Positions 7,557-15,424 of a stretch of DNA of 64,000 nt are shown here, piece after piece (the first letter of the stretch is position 1; each line of letters begins with the position of its first letter). The notes below the pieces were generated by a model that ran no database searches, had not been told where the DNA came from, and was given only the letters and a program-made list of their open reading frames with translations. This DNA comes from Paraburkholderia oxyphila NBRC 105797 (GTDB taxonomy: Bacteria; Pseudomonadota; Gammaproteobacteria; Burkholderiales; Burkholderiaceae). The translations under genes were made by a program, and so were the position numbers. The stretch is from positions 1-64,000 of the forward strand of contig NZ_BAYD01000048.1 of the NCBI RefSeq assembly GCF_000685075.1, written 5' to 3'.

Positions 7557-8372
7557 ATGTCTGCACCTGAAATGAATGCATCTTCATCGTTTTCCTCCGC
7601 GCTGGCAGAGGGCCCGATCGACGAGCGCAAGTTCGTCGTGGCGCTCGCGCGCGGGCTCGAGCTGCTGCGCGCCTTCCGGCCCGGCGAGACGCTGCTCGGC
7701 AACCGTGATTTCGTCGAGCGCACCGGCTTGCCGAAGGCGACCGTCAACCGGCTCGCGTACACGCTCACCATGCTCGGCTATCTGCGCTTTGACGAATCGC
7801 TCGGCAAATATGCGCTCGACGCCGGCGTGCTCTCGCTGGGCTTCGCCTTGCTCGCGGGCACGGACACGCTCGAGCTCGCGCGCCCGCACATGCGCGTGTT
7901 CGCACGCGAGGTGGGGGCGGCGGTGTCGTTGGGATGTCGCGATGGTCTCGACGTCGTGTACCTCGAGACCATCCGCAGCGAGACGGCGCTCACGCTGGGG
8001 CTTGCCTCGGGCTCGCACCTCTCGATGCTGACGAGTTCGATGGGGCGCGCGTACCTCGCGGTGCAGCCGCTCGACGTCCGCACGGCGCTCTTTGCGGAGC
8101 TGGAAAAGGCGGCAGGCGCCGACGGCCCCGCCCAGGTTGCGGCGGCCAAGCGCGAGATCGAGATCTTTGCGAAGGAGGGCGTCTGCTATTCGTTTCGCGA
8201 TTGGCACGAAGACGTCAACGCCGTGGCGGTGCCGTTTCGCGAGCCGCGCGAGCGCCGCTGGCTTGTGCTCAGCTGCAGCGGGCCGGCTTCGTCGATGGGG
8301 CCGGACGTGTTTCGCGAACGCGTGGCGCCGCTCTTGAAGTCGCTGGCGCGCAGGCTCGGCGAGACGGTGTGA
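7557..8372 (+). CDS. IclR family transcriptional regulator
   Basis: This 271-residue regulator has an N-terminal winged helix (about residues 24-85; L-P-K-A-T-V-N-R-L-A-Y-T-L as recognition helix) and a C-terminal IclR effector domain, as in PcaR/PobR types. Features include G-R-A-Y-L-A, a segment G-C-R-D-G-L-D-V-V-Y-L-E, and the Y-S-F-R-D-W-H-E-D-V-N-A-V-A-V-P-F region. It is divergently transcribed from gcdH, so it is the likely regulator of glutaryl-CoA degradation. The effector is not known; glutaryl-CoA or glutarate would be the first guess. ATG at 7557 lacks an obvious ribosome site. Confidence 0.9.
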   Translation: MSAPEMNASSSFSSALAEGPIDERKFVVALARGLELLRAFRPGETLLGNRDFVERTGLPKATVNRLAYTLTMLGYLRFDESLGKYALDAGVLSLGFALLAGTDTLELARPHMRVFAREVGAAVSLGCRDGLDVVYLETIRSETALTLGLASGSHLSMLTSSMGRAYLAVQPLDVRTALFAELEKAAGADGPAQVAAAKREIEIFAKEGVCYSFRDWHEDVNAVAVPFREPRERRWLVLSCSGPASSMGPDVFRERVAPLLKSLARRLGETV

Positions 8373-8393
8373 TCCGCGTCGCAGCAGGCGAAA

Positions 8394-8420
8394 AAAAGCC
8401 GACCATAGGGTCGGCTTTTT
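8394..8420. terminator. Bidirectional rho-independent terminator (iclR-type gene/argF)
   Basis: The hairpin AAAAAGCCGACC-ATAG-GGTCGGCTTTTT lies between the convergent regulator and argF genes, with A- and T-runs on its two flanks. Confidence 0.93.
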
Positions 8421-8441
8421 GCATGAAGCGGTGCGTCCGGC

Positions 8442-9371
8442 TTAGTGGTTCAGGCGGCCGAGCAGCAGGAACTCCATGAGCGCCTTCTGGACGTGCAGAC
8501 GGTTTTCCGCCTCGTCCCAGACCACGCTTTGCGGACCGTCGATGACCTCGGCGCTCACTTCCTCGCCGCGGTGCGCGGGCAGGCAGTGCATGAAGAGGGC
8601 GTCGGGGTTGGCGCGCGCCATCATTTCGGCGTCCACGCACCAGTCGGCGAAGGCCTTCATGCGCACCTCGTTTTCCGCCTCGAAGCCCATGCTGGTCCAG
8701 ACGTCCGTGGTCACGAGGTCGGCGCCTGCGCAGGCTTCGTTCGGGTCGTCGAACACCGCGTAGAACGGCGCGCTTTCCGGTGCGACGAGTGCGGGGTCGA
8801 GCGGGTAGCCCGGCGGCGTGGAGATGCGCAGCTTGAAGTCGAGGATCTGTGCAGCTTCGATCCACGTGTAGAGCATGTTGTTGGCGTCGCCCACCCACGC
8901 CACGGTCTTGCCGCGGATCGGGCCGCGATGCTCGTAGTACGTGAAGATGTCGGCCAGCACCTGGCAGGGGTGATATTCGTTCGTGAGACCGTTGATGACC
9001 GGCACGCGCGAGCTTTCGGCAAAGCGCTGGAGAATGTCCTGGCCGAACGTGCGGATCATGATGATGTCGACCATGCGCGAGATGACCTGGGCCGAATCCT
9101 CGATGGGCTCGCCGCGGCCGAGCTGCGTGTCGCGCGTGTTCATGAACACGGCGTGGCCGCCCAGCTGGAAGATGCCTGCCTCGAACGAGAGGCGCGTGCG
9201 CGTGGAGCTCTTCTCGAAGATCATCGCCAGCGTGCGATCGTGCAGCGGATGATAGGTCTCGTAGTTCTTGAACTTGCGCTTCAGGATGCGCGCGCGCTCC
9301 AGCACATATTCATAATCGTCAAGGGAGAAATCCTTGAACTGCAGGTAATGGCGTATGGTCCGGGAGGTCAT
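8442..9371 (-). CDS. argF: Ornithine carbamoyltransferase
   Basis: This enzyme converts ornithine and carbamoyl phosphate to citrulline in arginine synthesis. The 309-residue protein has the carbamoyl-phosphate motif S-S-T-R-T-R, the H-P-C-Q motif, and the ornithine-binding H-C-L-P-A-H-R-G-E-E near the C-terminus. D-V-W-T-S-M-G matches the SMG loop of ornithine, not aspartate, transcarbamoylases. I chose ATG at 9371 (M-T-S-R-T-I-R-H-Y-L-Q-F); the longer frame adds an Arg-rich stretch without homology. The anabolic form is likely, because no arc genes are adjacent. Confidence 0.96.
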   Translation of the reverse strand: MTSRTIRHYLQFKDFSLDDYEYVLERARILKRKFKNYETYHPLHDRTLAMIFEKSSTRTRLSFEAGIFQLGGHAVFMNTRDTQLGRGEPIEDSAQVISRMVDIIMIRTFGQDILQRFAESSRVPVINGLTNEYHPCQVLADIFTYYEHRGPIRGKTVAWVGDANNMLYTWIEAAQILDFKLRISTPPGYPLDPALVAPESAPFYAVFDDPNEACAGADLVTTDVWTSMGFEAENEVRMKAFADWCVDAEMMARANPDALFMHCLPAHRGEEVSAEVIDGPQSVVWDEAENRLHVQKALMEFLLLGRLNH

Positions 9372-9906
9372 GAAACGAAAACGGCGCCCGATCCGGCCTC
9401 GAACTGCAGGATTGAGCCGGCGACGCCGCTGCGGTTGGTGGTAAGTCAATGCAGCATAAAGGATTTTGCGCACTTTGACGAGTCGGCCCGGAGGGATGGC
9501 CAGGGCAGGGTCAGCTTTCTCGCCGGGTGTCGCGCGAGCAGGCGAGGGCGGGTGCAGACCACCGTCAAGTGTCTTATGTGCGGTGCGTCAAAAGAGCTGC
9601 TGCGCTATAATCTCAAAGATTTTTCACGCACGACGGCGGGCTCGACGCGCAAGGCGCGGGGCTCGCGGGAGTGGTCTGTGCGCTGGCCGGCAAATGCGTC
9701 GCACGTTCGATGTGGCGTCGCACCGGTCGAGGTGCGCGAACGGCCTCTCCCCTCTCCATTGGACTGTATTTGCGCGCGGCCATCGGGCGAACTGCCCGCG
9801 GCTGGAGCTCCGCGGCACAAGCGCGGGCGACGCGCTCGTGCTCTAGTTTCAGCTGCATAAGCGCACCGCGGCAGCGCGGCGCCGCGCAGTCATACAGGTA
9901 CCCTAC
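9372..9906. other. Intergenic region between argF and the DUF3579 gene
   Basis: This 535-base gap separates divergent genes. It contains a perfect TATAAT on the plus strand at 9606-9611, about 300 bases before the DUF3579 start. No convincing TTGACA stands 16-18 bases before it. A small hairpin CGGGC-GAACT-GCCCG lies near 9784. No credible ORF was found, because the open frames here have no ribosome site or recognisable sequence. Confidence 0.5.
9606..9611 (+). promoter_or_regulatory. Candidate -10 element (TATAAT) with a long downstream untranslated stretch
   Basis: This is a consensus -10 hexamer in otherwise GC-rich DNA, reading toward the DUF3579 gene. The -35 region (near 9583-9589, GTGCGTC) is poor. 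If used, the transcript would have a roughly 290-base leader or encode a separate small RNA. Confidence 0.4.
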
Positions 9907-10254
9907 ATGGCCGACGAAGCTCCAACCGAATACTTCATTCAAGGCATCACCAGTACCGGGAAGAAGTTTCGCCCGAGCGACTGGTCGGAGCGCCTGGCGG
10001 GGGTGATGTCGAGCTTCGGCCCGAAGGCGTCGGCCAATGCGCGCGGGCCGAACGCCTATCTGCGCTATTCGCTCTACGTACGGCCGACGATGATCGGCGA
10101 CCTCAAGGTCGTGGTGCTGGATTCGCGCCTGAAGGACGTGGAGCCGATGGCCTTCAACTTCGTGATGAGCTTCGCGAAGGACAACGATCTCGTGGTGACC
10201 GAGGCGTGCGAGCTGCCGCTCGATCACGCGACGCAGCAGGGTGGCGGCCGCTGA
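9907..10254 (+). CDS. DUF3579 domain-containing protein
   Basis: This is a 115-residue conserved beta-proteobacterial protein of unknown function. Recognisable parts are F-I-Q-G-I-T-S-T-G-K-K-F-R-P-S-D-W near the start and R-Y-S-L-Y-V-R-P in the middle. The protein is compact, soluble and has no signal peptide. It lies between argF and rpsT, an order I know from Burkholderia and related genera, and ends at its own terminator. The ribosome site is weak (AGGT ahead of ATG 9907). Confidence 0.85.
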   Translation: MADEAPTEYFIQGITSTGKKFRPSDWSERLAGVMSSFGPKASANARGPNAYLRYSLYVRPTMIGDLKVVVLDSRLKDVEPMAFNFVMSFAKDNDLVVTEACELPLDHATQQGGGR

Positions 10255-10324
10255 GCCGAAAGACATCGAGCGCGCCGCAAGGTGCGCGAAGAAGAGCGGG
10301 GTGGTGCGCCACTTCGTCTGAACG

Positions 10325-10346
10325 ACCCGCTGCGGCGGGTTTTTTT
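10325..10346 (+). terminator. Rho-independent terminator of the DUF3579 gene
   Basis: The hairpin ACCCGC-TGCG-GCGGGT is followed by a T-run, 70 bases after the DUF3579 stop. Confidence 0.9.
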
Positions 10347-10424
10347 GCGTCCGCGCGTGGCATGGTGGAAATCGCGCAGGAAGAGGGGGTAGCGCTGTGG
10401 CTGACCCGTGGCCACAAAAGGCCA

Positions 10425-10452
10425 CAAAAAAACCCGCCGAAGCGGGTTCTTT
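10425..10452 (-). terminator. Rho-independent terminator of rpsT
   Basis: On the minus strand AACCCGC-TTCG-GCGGGTT is followed by seven T. It lies about 50 bases after the rpsT stop. The very stable UUCG-type loop is typical of terminators. Confidence 0.92.
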
Positions 10453-10500
10453 GTTGCAGCAGAATCAGGAGGCGCCCGCCGTGGCGGACGGCCCGAAACT

Positions 10501-10773
10501 TTACTGCGCAGCTTGCATTGCCTTGACGGCAGCAGCCAGACGGCTCTTATGACGAGCAGCCTTGTTCTTGTGAACAATCTTCTTGTCGGAGATGATGTCG
10601 AGCGTCTTTGCCGAGGCCTTCAGAATTTCTGCGGCCGCTGCCTTGTCGCCGGCGTCGATTGCCTTGCGGACAGCCTTGATAGCGGTGCGGAACTTCGAGC
10701 GCAGCGCCGAGTTGTGCGAGTTTGCCTTGGCGGCCTGACGGGCGCGCTTGCGTGCTTGTGCGGAATTTGCCAT
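10501..10773 (-). CDS. rpsT: 30S ribosomal protein S20
   Basis: S20 is an early-binding 16S rRNA protein of the 30S body. The 90-residue protein is basic and all-helical, beginning M-A-N-S-A-Q-A-R-K-R-A-R-Q, with the conserved K-x-H-K-N-K-A-A-R-H-K-S-R-L region near the C-terminus. Length and start match the family. It is monocistronic, with a promoter about 230 bases upstream and a strong terminator. S20 is known to autoregulate through its leader in E. coli, and the long leader here could serve the same role. Confidence 0.97.
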   Translation of the reverse strand: MANSAQARKRARQAAKANSHNSALRSKFRTAIKAVRKAIDAGDKAAAAEILKASAKTLDIISDKKIVHKNKAARHKSRLAAAVKAMQAAQ

Positions 10774-11007
10774 GTTGGTTCCTTATGTTTCGAGAGCGCC
10801 AGCCGCCGACGTTCGGTCAAGCGGGACAACGCTCTTTGCCTGGATTTGAACTTGCGGGAACGATTGCCCGTAAGCGCAAAACGGTATTCGCCGGGCTTGC
10901 CGGCCGCGCCTTTTGTGCCGAAGCGCAAGGGCCCATGAAATTCACGGCCGCCTTTTGCTCCCTTTCCAAGACGCGTTTCCGAGTACTTGCGAAACTCGAA
11001 ACCGCGA

Positions 11008-11037
11008 ATTATAGCAACAAAATCATGGACGTGGCAA
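11008..11037 (-). promoter_or_regulatory. Probable rpsT promoter
   Basis: On the minus strand TTGCCA (11037-11032) and TATAAT (11013-11008) are separated by 18 bases. The predicted start near 11001 gives a leader of about 228 bases before the rpsT ATG. Confidence 0.72.
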
Positions 11038-11146
11038 TCGCCTGGCACCCGGCGAGCGAGGGCGCCCCAAAGCCCGCACTGGGCTGCCGCGCCGCCGCAG
11101 TGACGGCCTTGGCGCCGCGCATCGGCGAAGGACCGGGCGGCACCCG

Positions 11147-11152
11147 TATAAT
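11147..11152 (+). promoter_or_regulatory. Candidate -10 element directly ahead of murJ
   Basis: A TATAAT hexamer ends nine bases before the murJ ATG at 11162. Transcription from it would begin at or one to three bases before the start codon, giving a leaderless or near-leaderless mRNA. There is no ribosome site in the intervening bases. The -35 region is not recognisable, so the promoter is probable rather than certain. Confidence 0.5.
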
Positions 11153-11161
11153 AAGCGCCCC

Positions 11162-12712
11162 ATGAATCTATTCCGAGCCCTGCTGACGGTCAGCGGCTTC
11201 ACGCTGCTGTCGCGCGTGACCGGACTGGCCCGAGAAACGCTGATTGCCCGCGCATTCGGCGCGAGCCAGTACACCGACGCCTTCTACGTCGCGTTCCGCA
11301 TCCCCAACCTGCTGCGCCGGATCTCGGCGGAGGGCGCGTTCTCGCAAGCCTTCGTCCCGATCCTCGCGGAGTTCAAGAACCAGAAGGGGCACGATGCCAC
11401 GCGCGATCTCGTCGACGCCACCTCGACGGTGCTCGCGTGGGCGCTCGCCATCCTCTCGGTGCTCGGCATCGTGGGCGCGACCTTCGTCGTGACCGTGGTC
11501 GCCTCGGGCCTGAAGAACGATGGCCAGGCGTACCAGCTCGCCGTCACGATGACGCGCATCATGTTCCCGTACATCGTGTTCATCTCGCTCACGTCGCTCG
11601 CGTCCGGGGTGCTCAACACGTACAAGCAGTTCTCGCTGCCCGCGTTCGCGCCGGTGCTGCTCAACGTGGCGTTCATCACCGCGGCCGTGGCGTTCGCGCC
11701 GCACATGAAGCAGCCGGTCTTTGCGCTCGCGTGGGCCGTGATCGTCGGTGGCGTGCTGCAGTTCCTCGTGCAGCTGCCGGGCTTGAAGAAGATCGACATG
11801 ATGCCGCGCATCGGCCTCAATCCGGTCAAGGCGCTCGCGCATCGCGGCGTCAAGCGCGTGCTCGCGAAAATGGTGCCGGCCATGTTCGCGGTGTCGGTGG
11901 CGCAGATCAGCCTCATCATCAATACGAATATCGCTTCGCGTCTGGGCCCGGGCGCGGTCTCGTGGATCAATTACGCCGACCGTCTGATGGAGTTCCCCAC
12001 GGCGCTGCTGGGCGTGGCGCTCGGCACGATCCTGTTGCCGAGTCTCTCTAAAGCGCACGTCGACGCCGATCCGCACGAATATTCGGCGCTGCTCGACTGG
12101 GGCCTGCGCGTGACCTTCCTGCTCGCGGCGCCCTCGGCCGTCGCGCTGTTCTTCTTCGCCGAGCCGCTCACGGCCACGCTGTTTCACTACGGCAAGTTCG
12201 ACGCGAATTCCGTCGTCATGACGGGCCGCGCGCTGACCGCCTATGGTGTCGGGCTGATCGGGCTCATTCTCATCAAGATCCTGGCGCCTGGCTTCTACGC
12301 GCGCCAGGACATCAAGACGCCCGTGAAGATCGGCGTGGGCGTGCTCGTCGCCACGCAGCTCAGCAACTACATCTTCGTGCCGATCTTTGCGCACGCGGGC
12401 CTCACGCTCTCCGTCGGGCTCGGCGCTTGCATGAACGCGTTGCTGCTCTTCATCGGCCTGCGTCGTCGTGGCATCTACATGCCGTCTTCAGGCTGGGCCA
12501 CTTTCTTCGTGCAATTGCTCGGCGCATGCCTCGTGCTCTCAGGCGCGATGCACTGGTGTGCGATCAGCTACGACTGGATCGGCCTGCATCGCGAGCCGCT
12601 CGCGCGCATCGCGTTGCTCGCGGCCTGTCTCGTGCTGTTCGCGACGCTATATTTCGGTATGCTTTGGCTCATGGGCTTCAAATACGCATACTTCAAGAGG
12701 CGCGCGAAGTGA
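11162..12712 (+). CDS. murJ: Lipid II flippase MurJ
   Basis: MurJ moves lipid-linked peptidoglycan precursor across the inner membrane. The 516-residue protein is highly hydrophobic with about 14 membrane segments. It carries the MVF-family N-terminus with R-V-T-G-L-A-R-E-T-L-I-A-R-A-F-G and R-I-P-N-L-L-R-R-I-S-A-E-G-A-F-S-Q-A-F-V-P near residues 20-65, both hallmarks of MviN/MurJ. The start is fixed by the typical M-N-L-F-R-A-L. The stop overlaps the following SirB1-like gene, so the two are co-transcribed. Confidence 0.96.
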   Translation: MNLFRALLTVSGFTLLSRVTGLARETLIARAFGASQYTDAFYVAFRIPNLLRRISAEGAFSQAFVPILAEFKNQKGHDATRDLVDATSTVLAWALAILSVLGIVGATFVVTVVASGLKNDGQAYQLAVTMTRIMFPYIVFISLTSLASGVLNTYKQFSLPAFAPVLLNVAFITAAVAFAPHMKQPVFALAWAVIVGGVLQFLVQLPGLKKIDMMPRIGLNPVKALAHRGVKRVLAKMVPAMFAVSVAQISLIINTNIASRLGPGAVSWINYADRLMEFPTALLGVALGTILLPSLSKAHVDADPHEYSALLDWGLRVTFLLAAPSAVALFFFAEPLTATLFHYGKFDANSVVMTGRALTAYGVGLIGLILIKILAPGFYARQDIKTPVKIGVGVLVATQLSNYIFVPIFAHAGLTLSVGLGACMNALLLFIGLRRRGIYMPSSGWATFFVQLLGACLVLSGAMHWCAISYDWIGLHREPLARIALLAACLVLFATLYFGMLWLMGFKYAYFKRRAK

Positions 12713-13557
12713 TCACGATGAACACGCGGGTGCTGGACTATTTCAGCACGCTGGTGGCCGACGACGAGAGCCTGCCGCTCACGGAAGCGGCGCTGGCGAT
12801 CGCGCAGGATGCCTACCCGGACCTCGACCTGCAAGGCACGCTCGCCGAAATCGACGAGCTCGCGCTGCGCGCGAAAAAGCGCATGCCCGAGGGCGCCGAC
12901 TTGCGCCAGCAGGTCTCGTTTCTGAATCGTGTGTTCTTTCGCGAGATGGGTTTCGCGGCCAATCTCAACGACTTCTTCGATCCCGACAACAGCCATCTGA
13001 ACGTCGTGCTCAGGCGCCGGCGCGGCATCCCCATTTCGCTCGCGGTGATCTATCTCGAGATCGCGGGCCAACTCGGGCTGCCGGTGCAGGGCGTGTCGTT
13101 TCCGGGACATTTCCTGCTGCGCGTCTCGCTGCCCGACGGCGACGCCATGCTCGATCCCACCACGGGCCGCGCGCTCTCCGAGTCCGACATGGTCGAGATG
13201 CTCGAGCCCTACGTGGCGAACGCGGGCGACTCCGTCGCGCGCGCGCTGCGCATGCTGCTCGAGCCGGCCACGCGGCGCGAGATCGTCGCGCGCATGCTGC
13301 GCAACCTGAAGTCGGTGTACCTGCAGACCGAGCGCTGGGAGCGCCTGCTCGGCATCCAGCAGCGGCTTGTGATCCTGCTGCCGGAAAGCATCGAGGAGGT
13401 GCGCGATCGCGGTTTCGCCTATGCGCGCCTCGATTACCTGCGGCCCGCGCTGGAGGACCTCGAGCACTATCTCGACGAGCGCCCCGACGCCGAGGACGCG
13501 ATGGTCGTCGAGTCGCAATTGCAGGAACTGCGCCAGCGTACGCTCGACAATGATTGA
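12709..13557 (+). CDS. SirB1 family protein (transglutaminase-like with TPR region)
   Basis: This protein has 282 residues (279 if the ATG at 12718 is used). The N-terminal part is a transglutaminase-like fold containing R-R-R-R-G-I-P-I-S-L-A-V-I-Y-L and F-P-G-H-F-L-L-R, the Sirb1_N signature. The C-terminal third has helical TPR-type repeats (L-G-I-Q-Q-R-L-V-I-L). The biochemical role is not established. I preferred GTG at 12709 because it overlaps the murJ stop (GTGA) and has AAGAGG eight bases upstream; the ATG nine bases later has a poorer site. Co-transcription with murJ is likely. A terminator follows. Confidence 0.86.
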   Translation: MITMNTRVLDYFSTLVADDESLPLTEAALAIAQDAYPDLDLQGTLAEIDELALRAKKRMPEGADLRQQVSFLNRVFFREMGFAANLNDFFDPDNSHLNVVLRRRRGIPISLAVIYLEIAGQLGLPVQGVSFPGHFLLRVSLPDGDAMLDPTTGRALSESDMVEMLEPYVANAGDSVARALRMLLEPATRREIVARMLRNLKSVYLQTERWERLLGIQQRLVILLPESIEEVRDRGFAYARLDYLRPALEDLEHYLDERPDAEDAMVVESQLQELRQRTLDND

Positions 13558-13590
13558 CCGGCGGCGCAAGCGTGCGCTTTCCGCAGACGA

Positions 13591-13627
13591 AAAAAAGCCC
13601 GCGAAGATTGAATTCGCGGGCTTTTTT
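13591..13627. terminator. Bidirectional rho-independent terminator (SirB1-like/SDR)
   Basis: Inverted repeat GCCCGCGAA ... TTCGCGGGC with a 7-base loop is flanked by A6 and T6, between two convergent genes. Confidence 0.93.
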
Positions 13628-13652
13628 ACGCCATGCGTGAGCGCGTGGCGTC

Positions 13653-14411
13653 TTACTTCGGCTGCATGCGGATCGCGCCGTCCAGACGGATGACCTCGCC
13701 GTTGAGCATCGGGTTCTCGACGATCTGCTTGACGAGCATCGCGTACTCGTCGGGCTTGCCCAGGCGCGGCGGGAACGGCACCATCGCGCCGAGCGCATCC
13801 TGCACTTCCTTGGGCATGCCGAGCAGCATCGGCGTTTCGAAGAGGCCTGGGGCGATCGTCATCACGCGGATGCCGTTCCTCGAGAGATCGCGCGCAATCG
13901 GCAGCGTCATCGCCACGACGCCGCCCTTGGAGGCCGCATAGGCCGCCTGGCCGATCTGACCGTCGTACGCAGCCACCGATGCGGTGTTGACGATCACGCC
14001 ACGCTCGCCGCCTTCGTTGGGCGCGGTCTGCGCGATTGCGGCGGCCGCGAGGCGGATCATGTTGAAGGTGCCGATCAGATTGACCGAGATGGTCTTGCTG
14101 AACGCGTCGAGCGGGTGCGGGCCGTCCTTGCCGACGGTCTTGATGGCCGGTGCGATGCCCGCGCAGTTGACGAGGCCGCGCAGCGTGCCGAGCGCGGTGG
14201 CGGCGGCCACGGCGCGCGCGCCGTCTTCCTCGCTCGCGACGTTGCACTTCACGAAGGTGCCGCCGAGTTCTTTGGCGAGGGCGTTGCCCGCTTCCTCGTT
14301 GAGGTCGGCGAGCACGACCTTGCCACCTTCGGCCGCGATGAGGCGTGCGCTGGCCGCGCCGAGGCCCGATGCGCCGCCGGTGATCAGGAATACGTTGTCG
14401 CGGATTTGCAT
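13653..14411 (-). CDS. SDR family 3-hydroxyacyl-CoA dehydrogenase (HSD10/type II-like)
   Basis: This 252-residue short-chain dehydrogenase has the NAD(H) motif T-G-G-A-S-G-L-G near residue 11, N-C-A-G in the middle, and the catalytic set Ser (N-T-A-S-V-A-A-Y), Tyr and Lys (Y-A-A-S-K-G-G). The sequence G-Q-I-G-Q-A-A-Y-A-A-S-K and the C-terminal E-V-I-R-L-D-G-A-I-R-M-Q-P resemble human HSD10 and bacterial 3-hydroxy-2-methylbutyryl-CoA dehydrogenases. It probably acts in fatty-acid or branched-chain degradation. It is the last gene of the minus-strand group starting at lpxK, but a 167-base gap after adk may hold its own promoter. Confidence 0.86.
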   Translation of the reverse strand: MQIRDNVFLITGGASGLGAASARLIAAEGGKVVLADLNEEAGNALAKELGGTFVKCNVASEEDGARAVAAATALGTLRGLVNCAGIAPAIKTVGKDGPHPLDAFSKTISVNLIGTFNMIRLAAAAIAQTAPNEGGERGVIVNTASVAAYDGQIGQAAYAASKGGVVAMTLPIARDLSRNGIRVMTIAPGLFETPMLLGMPKEVQDALGAMVPFPPRLGKPDEYAMLVKQIVENPMLNGEVIRLDGAIRMQPK

Positions 14412-14578
14412 CTGTCTTCCTCCTTGCTGCTCGATGAGTATTTTTTCTGCGGCGTGGCCCTGTGACGGACCCGCTCGCGACTCATCGGCAAAGAGGAGCA
14501 GAACGAGGGCAGGACCGGCCGGACGGGGAGGCCGGCGCTAGCACCGGACCTTGCCCGGCGCGGCCGGCAAGAGAGGTT

Positions 14579-15241
14579 TTACTTGAGTGCGTCGAATGCG
14601 CGGTTGCGGATTTCTTCGACGCTGCCGAGACCGGCGATGGCGCGGTACTGCGGCGCCTTCATGCCGTTTTCCTCGCCGCGTTTGGCCCAGTCGCTGTAGT
14701 AGGCGATGAGCGGCTTGGTCTGCGCGACGTACACGTCCAGACGCTTGCGCACGGTCTCTTCCTTGTCGTCGTCGCGCTGGACGAGCGGCTCGCCCGTCAC
14801 GTCGTCGACCATGTCCTGCTTGGGCGGGTTGAACTTCACATGGTAGGTGCGGCCCGATGCCGGGTGCACGCGGCGCCCGCTCATGCGCACGATGATCTCG
14901 TCGAACGGCACGTCGATCTCGAGCACGTAGTCGATGGCCACGCCGGCCTGCTTCATCGCTTCGGCTTGCGGCAGGGTGCGCGGGAAGCCGTCGAACAGAT
15001 AGCCGTTCTCGCAGTCGCAGTCCTGCAGGCGTTCCTTCACGAGGTTGATGATGAGCGCGTCGGGCACGAGCTCGCCCGCGTCCATGTAGCGCTTGGCCTC
15101 GACGCCGAGCGGCGTGCCGGCCTTGACGGCCGCGCGCAGCATGTCGCCCGTCGAGATTTGCGGAATGCCGAACTTCTCCTTGATGAAGTTTGCCTGGGTT
15201 CCTTTGCCCGCGCCGGGGGCACCCAACAGGATCAAACGCAT
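14579..15241 (-). CDS. adk: Adenylate kinase
   Basis: Adk interconverts AMP + ATP and 2 ADP. The 220-residue protein begins M-R-L-I-L-L-G-A-P-G-A-G-K-G-T-Q, with the P-loop at residues 7-15. It has the AMP-binding R of D-M-L-R-A-A-V and F-D-G-F-P-R-T, and a long LID domain (residues 120-165) without zinc-binding Cys, as in proteobacterial long-form enzymes. The start is unambiguous. It follows kdsB on the same strand after 183 bases. Confidence 0.97.
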   Translation of the reverse strand: MRLILLGAPGAGKGTQANFIKEKFGIPQISTGDMLRAAVKAGTPLGVEAKRYMDAGELVPDALIINLVKERLQDCDCENGYLFDGFPRTLPQAEAMKQAGVAIDYVLEIDVPFDEIIVRMSGRRVHPASGRTYHVKFNPPKQDMVDDVTGEPLVQRDDDKEETVRKRLDVYVAQTKPLIAYYSDWAKRGEENGMKAPQYRAIAGLGSVEEIRNRAFDALK

Positions 15242-15334
15242 TTCTACTTTCTCCGATCTGTGTGAATTCTTGCGGCGCGGCGGCTGCCCTCGGGGGCGGC
15301 ATCGGCGGCGTCGTGCGTCTCCTCACCAGCAGGC

Positions 15335-15360
15335 CAAATGGGGGGGAACCCCCCACGCAC
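15335..15360. repeat. G/C-run hairpin in the kdsB-adk spacer
   Basis: A run of seven G, two A and six C forms a near-perfect short hairpin, TGGGGGGGAACCCCCCA. On the minus strand it is followed by ATTT, a poor terminator tail. It may attenuate transcription from kdsB into adk or be an intergenic repeat; copy number elsewhere cannot be judged from this window. Confidence 0.35.
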
Positions 15361-15424
15361 AAAGGCTTCTACGGCTCGCGCAAACAACCGATTATGCCAT
15401 GGGATTTTCGGCCCACGGCCGCTA

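Larger units (their letters stand above)
10774..11161. other. Intergenic region between rpsT and murJ
   Basis: This 388-base divergent region holds the rpsT leader and promoter (minus) and the murJ -10 element (plus). Apart from these two signals I see no gene or repeat. Confidence 0.6.
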
